16,565 nucleotides of DNA, taken from JBCBST01 sp039819115 (GTDB lineage Bacteria; Bacteroidota; Rhodothermia; Balneolales; Balneolaceae). Positions 7,460 to 14,414 of the stretch are shown here, piece after piece. Every line of letters starts with the position of its first letter. Positions within the stretch are counted from its first letter, which is position 1. Below the pieces are notes generated by a model, which saw nothing but the letters and a program-made list of their open reading frames with translations, had not been told where the DNA came from and searched no databases. The stretch is taken from the NCBI GenBank assembly GCA_039819115.1, contig JBCBST010000071.1:1-16565 (forward strand), given 5' to 3'. A program made the position numbers and the translations under genes.

Positions 7460-8758
7460 TTATTCCTCAATATGATGATCTAAAATATGGCCACGGTAAA
7501 TCTCGTATCCCCCCACGGCATAATCCCGGTCCTCCGGATTTGATCGGTCCCAACGTTTTAACCCTTCCACCCAGGTTTGCTCCACTTTCGTATACACACT
7601 AAACGGGTCGCCTGAAAGAATGATGAAATCGGCGTCTTTCCCTTTTTCCAGGGAACCGATACGGTCCTCTTTTCCAAGCATCAAGGCATTATTAATGGTA
7701 AGTGATTTTAGAGCCGTTTCGCGGGTCAGCCCATCACGTATACCAATCCCGGCAGAGCGTAAAAACAACCTGGAATCGGTAATACCATCATCGGTATGAT
7801 ACCCAACCACTGCACCTGCCTGTTCGAGCATCGCTCCGTTGGTATTCTTCAGCTCTACAGCTTCCAGTTTACCACCCGGTGAATCAATCACAATGATCGA
7901 TGCCGGTACACCCGCTTCCGCAATTTCATCGGCTACTTTCCAGGCCTCAGAAACGTGATGCAGCACAAGTTTATAGCCAAATTCTTTGGAAAGACGGATA
8001 GCCGTTAAAATGTCGTCATGGCGATGGGTATGATTTTGAACAATGCGTTTACCTTCCAGCACCTCTACCAAGGTTTCCATCCCTAAATCACGTGCAGGTT
8101 TTTTGGATTCATCCGATCCGGCTTTTTCAAGCTTTGCTTTGTATTCCTGTGCCTTTATGTACTTAGCCCGTACCAGTGCTGCCGATTTTGCCCTGGTTTG
8201 GGGGAAGGGTCCGCTGCCCAGAGGATTGGTTCCATTTGCCATTTTAAGACCTCCATAAATCCCGGTTTCTTCATCAACCAGGAGCATATCTTCAATCACA
8301 TTTGCTTCCCTAAGCTTGAGGTATACTGTTTGACCACTCATTAAGTGACCTGAACCGGGCATGACGTTTACCGTGGTGATACCCCCTGCCAACGCCCGTT
8401 TGAAGGTATCACTTCGTGGATCTATAGCGTCCAGTATCCGGGTATCAGGATGCATAGCACTGGATCGGTCACCGCCGTCTCCCTCTCCAATGTGGGAGTG
8501 AGGATCTACTAAACCTGGCATGATCACTTTCCCTGTAATATCTGTGATTTGAGCACCAGGGGGAATTCGGGTGTTGGCATCTCCTACCTCAACGATGACT
8601 CCGTTTTCTACAACGAGCACCCCATTTTGATGGCTTTGCCCGGTTACTGTTATTATAGTGGCTCCTTTAAACGCCTTGGGAGTGGATTGAGCATTGATTC
8701 CTGTACTAAATACACAGGAAAGCACCCATCCGAAGAGCATGGTTTTGTTTAATTTCAT
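7460..8758 (-). CDS. Exported amidohydrolase, imidazolonepropionase-like
   Basis: Metal-dependent hydrolase of the amidohydrolase superfamily, 432 residues from the chosen start. I chose the ATG at 8758 because it begins a standard signal peptide (MKLNKTMLFGWVLSCVFSTG, cleavage near INA-Q). An in-frame ATG at 8806 would put 16 uncleavable residues before it. Metal-site residues are present: HxH (His87, His89 in GLVDPHSH), a His cluster NHTHRHDD (243-249), His267/His268 and HTDD (321-324). The C-terminal sandwich has GSLEKGKDADFIILSGDP. It should act in the periplasm or outside the cell on a cyclic amide or peptide-like substrate, which the sequence does not reveal. It is the first gene of the cluster with the degenerate paralogue and ClpP. 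The C-terminal tail ends in a His/Glu-rich GHILDHHIEE. Confidence 0.9.
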   Translation of the reverse strand: MKLNKTMLFGWVLSCVFSTGINAQSTPKAFKGATIITVTGQSHQNGVLVVENGVIVEVGDANTRIPPGAQITDITGKVIMPGLVDPHSHIGEGDGGDRSSAMHPDTRILDAIDPRSDTFKRALAGGITTVNVMPGSGHLMSGQTVYLKLREANVIEDMLLVDEETGIYGGLKMANGTNPLGSGPFPQTRAKSAALVRAKYIKAQEYKAKLEKAGSDESKKPARDLGMETLVEVLEGKRIVQNHTHRHDDILTAIRLSKEFGYKLVLHHVSEAWKVADEIAEAGVPASIIVIDSPGGKLEAVELKNTNGAMLEQAGAVVGYHTDDGITDSRLFLRSAGIGIRDGLTRETALKSLTINNALMLGKEDRIGSLEKGKDADFIILSGDPFSVYTKVEQTWVEGLKRWDRSNPEDRDYAVGGYEIYRGHILDHHIEE

Positions 8759-8840
8759 GTATGTAATATTGAATAAGAGGTGCCGGGAAGTTAGTAAAAT
8801 GCACACAGGATGAAAGAACTATCCGGAATAAGCATCAGGG

Positions 8841-8987
8841 TTAGCACAAAAAACCAAATAACCAGAGAGAGATCCGATTCAGATAAGTATGTTCAATATC
8901 GTCTTTCACGAGATCGGCGTTTGGTGCTGCTTGAACTGTTCCTCTGATTTCCCGGCCTATCTCCATTTGATCATGCCCGGCATACAT
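8841..8987 (-). CDS. Possible small ORF, 48 residues, unrecognised
   Basis: An ATG-to-TAA frame on the minus strand encodes 48 residues. It has an ordinary-looking mixed composition (for example NADLVKDDIEHTYLNR) and a short hydrophobic end (ISLWLFGFLC). It ends 82 bp before the amidohydrolase 1 start, in the same direction. I recognise no family and see no clear Shine-Dalgarno. It could be a small membrane-associated protein, a leader, a gene remnant, or chance; an open frame of this size is expected fairly often. Confidence 0.2.
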   Translation of the reverse strand: MYAGHDQMEIGREIRGTVQAAPNADLVKDDIEHTYLNRISLWLFGFLC

Positions 8988-9022
8988 TGACTAGAATCAC
9001 CTTGAACTTACGTTATCGGCAC

Positions 9023-9111
9023 AAAACCGACTTTTGTACGGGCGAGTGAGGCTCGTGATATTCGAATCGAACAGAGTCTAGGTCAAAATCAGTGAAAACC
9101 GACTTGAGTAC
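9023..9111. repeat. Imperfect 17-bp direct repeat pair
   Basis: AAAACCGACTTTTGTAC at 9023-9039 recurs at 9095-9111 with 15 of 17 bases identical, in the same orientation and 72 bp apart. It is noncoding. It may be a pair of protein-binding sites or a decayed duplication; function is unknown. Confidence 0.5.
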
Positions 9112-9171
9112 AAGCCAAAACATATTTAATAGTGACTTTAGATCAAGTCATTTATCATTCTACCCTACAAA

Positions 9172-9193
9172 AAAGGCCACAATCGTGGCCTTT
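9172..9193 (-). terminator. Intrinsic terminator of metK
   Basis: Minus-strand reading gives AAAGGCCAC, a 4-nt loop, GTGGCCTTT, then further T residues (plus-strand A-run 9169-9174). The 9-bp stem lies 32 bp after the metK stop and is a standard Rho-independent terminator. Confidence 0.85.
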
Positions 9194-9224
9194 CAGAATT
9201 AGGTGGGGTACAGCCGGTCAATGG

Positions 9225-10352
9225 TTATCCCGCTAAGGCATCCACAAAATCAAGCTGTTCCCAGGGGAATTCCTCCCTGCCAAAGTGCCCGTAAGCGGCG
9301 GTTTGGGTATAGATCGGACGCTTCAGGTCAAATCGTTTGATGATGCCGGAAGGGGTGCAATCAAATATCCCGGCTACCTTAGCGGCCAGCTCAATGTCAT
9401 CCATCGAACCGGTTCCGTAGGTGTTTACATTAATCGAAACGGGCTCAACCACTCCGATGGCATAGGCAAGTTGAACCAGGCATTCCCGGGCCAATCCGGC
9501 TGCTACAATATTCTTTGCAATATGCCGGGCTGCATACGCTGCACTCCGGTCCACTTTAGACGGGTCTTTCCCGGAAAAAGCGCCTCCGCCATGTGCACCA
9601 AAACCACCGTAGGTGTCTACGATAATCTTTCTCCCGGTGAGCCCGGTATCCCCATGCGGACCGCCAATCACAAACTTACCCGTGGGATTGATATGGTAAA
9701 TAGTCTCATCATCCAATAGGTTGGCCGGTAACACCTGCTCTACGACGTGCTGTTTAACATCGGCATGAATCTGCTCCTGATCCACCCCCTCATCATGTTG
9801 GGTAGAAAGTACGATGGTATGAATGCGTTTCGGCTGGTTGGCATCGTCGTATTCAATCGTAACCTGGCTTTTGCTATCCGGACCCAAATAAGGCATAGCA
9901 TCGGTTTCTTTGCGGATACGGGCCAGTTCCTTCAGCAGATTGTGCGAAAACTGGAGAGGCATCGGCATGTATTCGGGTGTTTGATCGGTAGCATACCCAA
10001 ACATCATCCCCTGATCACCGGCTCCTTCGCGATCCACACCCTGTGCAATATCCGGGCTCTGTTTATGAATAGAGGAAAGCACGCCACAGCTTTTGGCATC
10101 AAACTGATAACTCGCTTTGGTGTAGCCAATGCGTTCGATGGTATCGCGCACCACATCCTGAACATCCACATAAGCATTGGTGGTTACTTCACCGGAAACC
10201 ACGGCCAGACCGGTGGTTACCAAGGTTTCAACGGCCACTCTTGACTGTGGATCCTGGGCTAATAAGGCGTCTAAGATAGAATCTGAGATTTGATCGGCCA
10301 CTTTATCGGGATGGCCTTCCGATACCGATTCGGAGGTAAACAGATTTTTCAT
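9225..10352 (-). CDS. metK: S-adenosylmethionine synthase
   Basis: Cytoplasmic methionine adenosyltransferase; it makes S-adenosylmethionine, phosphate and diphosphate from methionine and ATP. At 375 residues it is the normal length. The signature segments are all there: the N-terminal SEGHPDK (11-17), the first PROSITE hexapeptide region GAGDQGMMFGY (110-120), and the glycine-rich GGGAFSGKDPSKVDRS (255-270). Catalytic His14, Asp16 and Lys17 are conserved. The enzyme works as a dimer or tetramer with Mg2+ and K+. The gene stands alone, with its own terminator (9172-9193) and a likely promoter (10400). No SAM-type riboswitch is apparent in the short leader. Nothing about the protein is unusual. 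Confidence 0.98.
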   Translation of the reverse strand: MKNLFTSESVSEGHPDKVADQISDSILDALLAQDPQSRVAVETLVTTGLAVVSGEVTTNAYVDVQDVVRDTIERIGYTKASYQFDAKSCGVLSSIHKQSPDIAQGVDREGAGDQGMMFGYATDQTPEYMPMPLQFSHNLLKELARIRKETDAMPYLGPDSKSQVTIEYDDANQPKRIHTIVLSTQHDEGVDQEQIHADVKQHVVEQVLPANLLDDETIYHINPTGKFVIGGPHGDTGLTGRKIIVDTYGGFGAHGGGAFSGKDPSKVDRSAAYAARHIAKNIVAAGLARECLVQLAYAIGVVEPVSINVNTYGTGSMDDIELAAKVAGIFDCTPSGIIKRFDLKRPIYTQTAAYGHFGREEFPWEQLDFVDALAG

Positions 10353-10399
10353 ACGGATTGAAAACAGGTAATGTGCGTTGGGTTAGGGATTTTGCAGCG

Positions 10400-10407
10400 C
10401 AAAGGTA
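10400..10407 (-). promoter_or_regulatory. Putative metK promoter, -7 element
   Basis: The minus strand reads TACCTTTG, an exact match to the Bacteroidota-type -7 element TAnnTTTG, 48 bp upstream of the metK ATG. The expected -33 TTG is not clear. Transcription would start near 10393, leaving a 5' leader of about 40 nt, too short for a riboswitch. Confidence 0.5.
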
Positions 10408-10569
10408 CGGAATTATTTAGGAAAGGGAGGAGGATTATCGATTATGATCCGGTTATTCATACATCAACTCATTCTTATTGAAAACAGCAAAGTCTTAACC
10501 GTGATCTCTTTCTGATTACGAACCTACATTTCGTCAATCTACATCCTATTACTCTTCAGAATCGGGAGT

Positions 10570-10616
10570 TTTTGGTTCTGGCGCCTGTCCCGATGTAGAT
10601 CGGGGGCGGACCAAAA
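10570..10616. repeat. REP-like imperfect palindrome
   Basis: Nested arms pair as follows: TTTTGGT (10570-10576) with ACCAAAA (10610-10616), CGCC (10582-10585) with GGCG (10605-10608), and CCCGAT (10589-10594) with ATCGGG (10599-10604), around a GTAG loop. A small asymmetric bulge remains on the left arm. There is no T-tail. The CCCGAT-N4-ATCGGG core resembles short interspersed palindromes common in Bacteroidota/Balneolota intergenic DNA; that comparison is from memory. Confidence 0.6.
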
Positions 10617-10626
10617 GAACAGGGAA

Positions 10627-10647
10627 ACATCATACCTAATATGATGT
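10627..10647. repeat. Perfect 8-bp inverted repeat
   Basis: ACATCATA and TATGATGT flank a 5-nt centre (CCTAA). It lies 10 bp after the REP-like palindrome. There is no T-run. Part of the left arm (AAACATCATAC) recurs in the loop of the larger palindrome at 10732, suggesting related sequence families or rearranged copies. Confidence 0.55.
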
Positions 10648-10693
10648 CAATGCACTCAGGTCATGGAATACAACTCTGTAACATAATAAAAGG

Positions 10694-10810
10694 CTGTCAC
10701 CCTGATCAGCCTACCGGCGGAGAAGGGTATCAAACATCATACTACCGGTTCGTTCAGTACTTGATATCCTTCTCCGTCCCTCGTTCACTTGGGACGTATC
10801 AGGATGACAG
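10694..10810. repeat. 117-bp REP/MITE-like inverted repeat
   Basis: The outer arms 10694-10706 and 10798-10810 pair at 12 of 13 positions (CTGTCAcCCTGAT against the complement of ATCAGGATGACAG). The inner arms 10718-10733 and 10761-10776 pair at 15 of 16 positions (CGGAGAAGG-TATCAA type). The loop is 27 nt. The right arm holds an extra hairpin, GTCCC(10776-10780)/GGGAC(10791-10795). Each arm looks like one copy of a CTGTCATCCTGA...GGAGAAGGATATCAA-type interspersed repeat in opposite orientation. Arrangement as a head-to-head pair is typical of BIME/MITE elements. No transposase is nearby. Confidence 0.7.
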
Positions 10811-10908
10811 CAAAGAGACAGCGATGTGCCTGATCTTTCTGCCCGAATCCTGGTCATGGAGCGGAGTTTCGTAACCAGATTAAACGCTGAGAGTTTTAGT
10901 ATATTGTG

Positions 10909-10940
10909 TTGACCCTTTTGTATCAAGACAAAAGGGTCAA
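10909..10940. repeat. Perfect 13-bp stem hairpin
   Basis: TTGACCCTTTTGT (10909-10921) and ACAAAAGGGTCAA (10928-10940) are exact reverse complements with a 6-nt loop (ATCAAG). No T-tract follows on either strand, so it is not a canonical terminator, although it lies 120 bp past the ruvB stop and could stabilise or end that transcript. Perfect conservation of both arms suggests selection or a recent insertion. Confidence 0.7.
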
Positions 10941-11059
10941 GAAACGATAATTGAGAGATCATCTGGCGCAGGCAGCGATAACAAGTATCGAACAACCCGC
11001 TAGTACTACGTTGATCCTACGTCTCTTGCTACCTATAACTCTTCCCGACCTTCAATACT

Positions 11060-12070
11060 CTACGTAAACAAATCGTTTTCCTTACTCCCCTCAACGCCCA
11101 GGTATTGATATGCTTTCGGTGTTGCCACCCGCCCCTTTGGCGTGCGCTGCATAAACCCTTCTTTAATGAGGTACGGTTCATACACCTCTTCAATAGTGCC
11201 TTTATCTTCCCCGACGGCTACACCAAGTGTGTTTAGCCCGACCGGGCCTCCCGAGTAGTTTTCAATAATGGCTTTTAGCAAGCGGATATCCATATCATCC
11301 AGCCCGTTTGAATCCACGTCAAGGGCATTTAACGCTTTATCCGCGATGGCATCATCAATTTCGGACATACCCTCCACCTGGGCAAAGTCGCGGGTACGGC
11401 GGAGCAGCTTATTCACAATACGGGGAGTACCACGGCTACGACGGGCAATTTCGTGCGCCCCTTTTTCGGTAATACCCACTTTCATGATGTGTGCAGAACG
11501 CAACACAATACGGTGAAGTAATTCCACATCGTAATAGTCCAGCCTCATATCAATCCCGAAACGGGCACGTAAGGGAGCCGTGAGTAACCCTTTTCGGGTG
11601 GTAGCCCCAACCAGGGTAAACGGATTCAGATCAATTTGAATACTTCGGGCATTGGGACCGGAATCAATTACAATATCCAGTTTAAAATCCTCCATAGCCG
11701 AGTAGAGATACTCTTCCACCACCGGGTTCAGTCGGTGGATTTCATCAATAAACAGCACATCCCCCTCACCCAGGTTAGTGAGCATTCCGGCCAGGTCGCC
11801 GGGCTTTTCGAGCACAGGTCCTGTGGTGGGACGAATAGTAACCCCCATTTCGTGAGCTACAATATAGGAAAGCGTGGTTTTACCCAATCCGGGTGGACCG
11901 GAAAGCAGTACATGATCCAGGGCATCACCCCGTTGCTTAGCCGCACGGATAAACACATCCAGGTTTTGAATAATCTTTTTCTGACCAATAAACTCCGGTA
12001 TCGATGCAGGTCTCACCTGCTGATCGAGCTGATCTTCGGAAGATTTTGGATTGAGTAAGGGGTTTTGCAC
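11060..12070 (-). CDS. ruvB: Holliday junction branch migration ATPase RuvB
   Basis: Hexameric AAA+ motor that, with RuvA, drives branch migration of Holliday junctions in recombinational repair. At 336 residues it is the usual length. Visible motifs are Walker A GPPGLGKT (58-65), Walker B DEIH (109-112), sensor 1 GATTR (155-159), the arginine finger in LRARFG (Arg170) and the sensor 2 GTPRI. The C-terminal winged helix ends with RTPKGRVAT, matching the family's R(T/H)P(R/K)GR signature. The start codon is GTG (12068-12070), with AGGAAA about 8 bases upstream, and no ATG lies nearby. The gene is not next to ruvA or ruvC here and is divergent from ppk1, with 84 bp between the starts. Confidence 0.98.
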   Translation of the reverse strand: MQNPLLNPKSSEDQLDQQVRPASIPEFIGQKKIIQNLDVFIRAAKQRGDALDHVLLSGPPGLGKTTLSYIVAHEMGVTIRPTTGPVLEKPGDLAGMLTNLGEGDVLFIDEIHRLNPVVEEYLYSAMEDFKLDIVIDSGPNARSIQIDLNPFTLVGATTRKGLLTAPLRARFGIDMRLDYYDVELLHRIVLRSAHIMKVGITEKGAHEIARRSRGTPRIVNKLLRRTRDFAQVEGMSEIDDAIADKALNALDVDSNGLDDMDIRLLKAIIENYSGGPVGLNTLGVAVGEDKGTIEEVYEPYLIKEGFMQRTPKGRVATPKAYQYLGVEGSKENDLFT

Positions 12071-12154
12071 CTGCGGTTTCCTATTGTTTACACCAATTCA
12101 TAGGAATTATAGTTAGTTTCGAATGCAATTTCTTTACTCATTCTGCACAACACT

Positions 12155-14395
12155 ATGGATACTCCTTCTTTTTCTCCAGACGAACTGGAATTCGACCCCC
12201 TGGATGAACTGCACAAGCAAAAGGAATCCAAGCAAGCCAACAAAAAGAAGAACCAGATTCTTAAAGAACGGGGCTTTAAGAAAGATAGCGAAAACAGTCC
12301 CCTTCAGATTTTCGGGAGCGACTATTTCTTCAACTACGAACTAAGCTGGCTCAACTTTAACGACCGGGTACTCGCCGAAGCTCAGAACCCCAAAAACAAG
12401 CTACTGGAACGCGTGAAGTTCATCGGCATTGTATGTTCGAACCTCGATGAGTTCTTCCAGAAACGAGTGGGCGGCCTCAAACGGCAGCAGCTTTCCGGCG
12501 TAAAGAAATTAACGGTAGATGGCCTTACACCAGGTGATCAGCTGAAAGCCATCCGACAGGAAGTCATCAAAATGATTGAAGCCTACCGTACCTGTTTTTT
12601 TGATGACCTGGTTCCCGAAATGGAAGAAAAAGGCATCAGCATCTATCGGTACGAAGACCTGACCGACTATCAGAAGCGGGTAAGCGATCGGTACTTCCGG
12701 AAACAAATTTATCCCATTGTAACTCCGCTAGCGGTTGATGAGGCTCATCCATTTCCGTTCATCTCTAACGAAAGTCTCTCATTTGCTGTGGAGCTTCGGC
12801 ACCCTACTTCCCAGGAAACCTTTTTTGCACGGGTAAAAGTACCCGCTAACCGCCCCCGCCTGGTACAAGTTCATCGCCGGGGGAATAAAGTCACTTTTAT
12901 CACCATCGATGACTTAATCCGGGAGAAAATAGGGGAGTTCTTCCCGGGCATGGAAGTCCTTTCTGCCCATTTATTCCGGGTTACGCGCAACGCCTCCGTC
13001 GAAAGTCATATGGAAGAGGCCGAAGACCTGCTTGAAGTGATTGAAGATGAATTGAGGGAGCGGAAATTTGCAGAAGTGGTACGGCTTGAGATCGAAGAAG
13101 AAATGCCCAGGCACCTCAAGAAGTACCTGGTTAAAAACCTCCATATCTCCTGGACCGATGTATACGAGATGTCCGGGCCGATTGGACTGGCCGATGCGAT
13201 GCAAATATCCGGTATCTCTGGTTTTTCCCGTCTGAAACAACGGTTCTGGACGCCGGTATTACACCCGGCGTTGCGTCATGAAGAAGATGAGGAAATTCCA
13301 AGCATGTTTGAGATCATCCGTCGGGGTGATTTCATGGTGCATCACCCTTACCACAGTTTTGCGCTATCCACCCAGCGGTTTGTAGAAGAAGCGGCCAGGG
13401 ATCCGAAGGTTCTGGCCATCAAACAAACGCTGTACCGCACCTCCAGCGATTCCCCACTGATGCACTCCCTGATTCATGCGGCCGAAATGGGAAAACAGGT
13501 GGCCGTACTGGTTGAAATCAAGGCTCGGTTCGATGAAGCCCGGAACATTTACTGGGCCGAAAAACTGGAAAGCGCCGGTGTGCACGTGGCGTATGGACTA
13601 GCCGGACTTAAAATTCATACCAAACTCACCATGGTGGTGCGGGAAGAAGAAGATGGATTGCACACCTACTGCCATATCGGGACCGGGAATTATCATCCGG
13701 GAACCGCCCAGTTGTATGAAGATCTGGGTCTATTCACCTGTGATGAAGGCATCGCCACGGACGTAACCCACGTGTTTAACTTGCTTACCGGTTACGCTCC
13801 CGATCAACACTTCGAAAAGTTGCTGGTTGCGCCCAAGCATATGCGCCCGCAAATGACGAAGCTGATCGAATACGAGATACAGCAGGCTAAAAGAGGGAAA
13901 CCCAGCCGTATTATTGCCAAAATGAACAGCCTGGAAGATCCGCTTATCATTCAGAAGTTGTACGAGGCCTCCCAGGCCGGGGTGCTTATTGATTTGATTG
14001 TGCGGGGAGTATGTCGCCTCATTCCGGGTAAGGAAGGATTGAGTGAAAACATTAGGATTCATTCCGTCATCGGGCGCTTTCTGGAACACTCACGCATTTT
14101 TTACTTCCATCATGGTGGAAAACACTTGTACTATTTCGGTTCTGCCGACTGGATGCATCGTAACCTGGATGCCCGGGTGGAAGCAATCACCCCGATTGAA
14201 GCGCCGGAGTTGAAGGCCTATCTGCAGTTCATGCTAAATGTATACTTTCGGGATAATCAGCAGCGATGGACCCTGGACGAACATGGTACTTACCATAAGG
14301 TTCAAAAAGGGAAAGAAGAGAAGAAAATCGGCACACACAAAGTGCTGATGAAGCACACCAAAAATGGCACCCGACCTGTACCGATTGTGGGGTAG
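12155..14395 (+). CDS. ppk1: Polyphosphate kinase 1
   Basis: Membrane-associated enzyme that reversibly polymerises the gamma-phosphate of ATP into inorganic polyphosphate. All four PPK1 domains are recognisable. The N domain opens with YFFNYELSWLNFNDRVLAEA (about 57-76) and SNLDEFF. The middle head domain follows. The two PLD-like C domains carry the autophosphorylated His507 in CHIGTGN and the second catalytic His645 in FLEHSR; IHTKL (His488, Lys490) is also conserved. At 746 residues it is longer than the typical 690-720. The extra length is a highly charged N-terminal extension (about 1-50, acidic and then Lys-rich) and a Lys-rich tail after about 700 that ends TRPVPIVG. The ATG at 12155 is the first plausible start, though a shorter version cannot be excluded. 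It is divergent from ruvB and 19 bp upstream of the GH28 gene. Confidence 0.96.
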   Translation: MDTPSFSPDELEFDPLDELHKQKESKQANKKKNQILKERGFKKDSENSPLQIFGSDYFFNYELSWLNFNDRVLAEAQNPKNKLLERVKFIGIVCSNLDEFFQKRVGGLKRQQLSGVKKLTVDGLTPGDQLKAIRQEVIKMIEAYRTCFFDDLVPEMEEKGISIYRYEDLTDYQKRVSDRYFRKQIYPIVTPLAVDEAHPFPFISNESLSFAVELRHPTSQETFFARVKVPANRPRLVQVHRRGNKVTFITIDDLIREKIGEFFPGMEVLSAHLFRVTRNASVESHMEEAEDLLEVIEDELRERKFAEVVRLEIEEEMPRHLKKYLVKNLHISWTDVYEMSGPIGLADAMQISGISGFSRLKQRFWTPVLHPALRHEEDEEIPSMFEIIRRGDFMVHHPYHSFALSTQRFVEEAARDPKVLAIKQTLYRTSSDSPLMHSLIHAAEMGKQVAVLVEIKARFDEARNIYWAEKLESAGVHVAYGLAGLKIHTKLTMVVREEEDGLHTYCHIGTGNYHPGTAQLYEDLGLFTCDEGIATDVTHVFNLLTGYAPDQHFEKLLVAPKHMRPQMTKLIEYEIQQAKRGKPSRIIAKMNSLEDPLIIQKLYEASQAGVLIDLIVRGVCRLIPGKEGLSENIRIHSVIGRFLEHSRIFYFHHGGKHLYYFGSADWMHRNLDARVEAITPIEAPELKAYLQFMLNVYFRDNQQRWTLDEHGTYHKVQKGKEEKKIGTHKVLMKHTKNGTRPVPIVG

Positions 14396-14414
14396 GTGGC
14401 AACCCTGTCTTTGA

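Larger units (their letters stand above)
8759..9171. other. Intergenic region upstream of the amidohydrolase cluster
   Basis: This is about 413 bp with no convincing gene. It must contain the promoter of the amidohydrolase cluster, but I find no clear TAnnTTTG match close to the start. It holds a possible 48-codon minus-strand ORF (8841-8987) and a 17-bp imperfect direct repeat (9023 and 9095). A small stem of CGAG/CTCG lies near 9043-9055. Nothing resembles a tRNA, riboswitch or known ncRNA. Confidence 0.6.
10408..11059. other. Palindrome-rich intergenic region between metK and ruvB
   Basis: This region, most of the 707-bp gap between the metK start and the ruvB stop, has no convincing coding content. 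Short frames across it run through the inverted repeats and resemble no protein. It instead carries four separate inverted repeats (10570-10616, 10627-10647, 10694-10810, 10909-10940), listed individually. The 11-mer AAACATCATAC occurs twice, at 10625-10635 and 10732-10742. No tRNA, rRNA or known ncRNA is recognised, and no T-tailed terminator for ruvB is evident. Confidence 0.7.

Noticed and set aside
8759..8806. Upstream ATG at 8806 as start of amidohydrolase 1
   Set aside because: It would add 16 residues before a typical signal peptide, spoiling the Lys-hydrophobic-cleavage pattern that begins at 8758.
9040..9090. tRNA-like stretch (TTCGAATCGAA near 9061)
   Set aside because: No acceptor stem, anticodon arm or D-arm can be drawn around it; only a short T-loop-like string is present.
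9747..10244. 165-codon plus-strand frame inside metK
   Set aside because: It is the antisense shadow of a fully conserved metK.
10353..10400. SAM riboswitch upstream of metK
   Set aside because: The likely promoter leaves only about 40 nt of leader, with no SAM-I or SAM-II-like stems visible.
10641..10874. 77-codon plus-strand frame in the same gap
   Set aside because: It also crosses the large palindrome, has no start context and has no protein-like pattern.
10560..10950. CRISPR array
   Set aside because: The repeats are palindromes of different sequence and spacing, not regular direct repeats with unique spacers, and no cas genes are present.
10711..10995. 94-codon minus-strand frame between metK and ruvB
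   Set aside because: It runs through two of the inverted repeats and has an Arg/Ser/Cys-rich composition with no family resemblance. The palindromes explain the sequence better.
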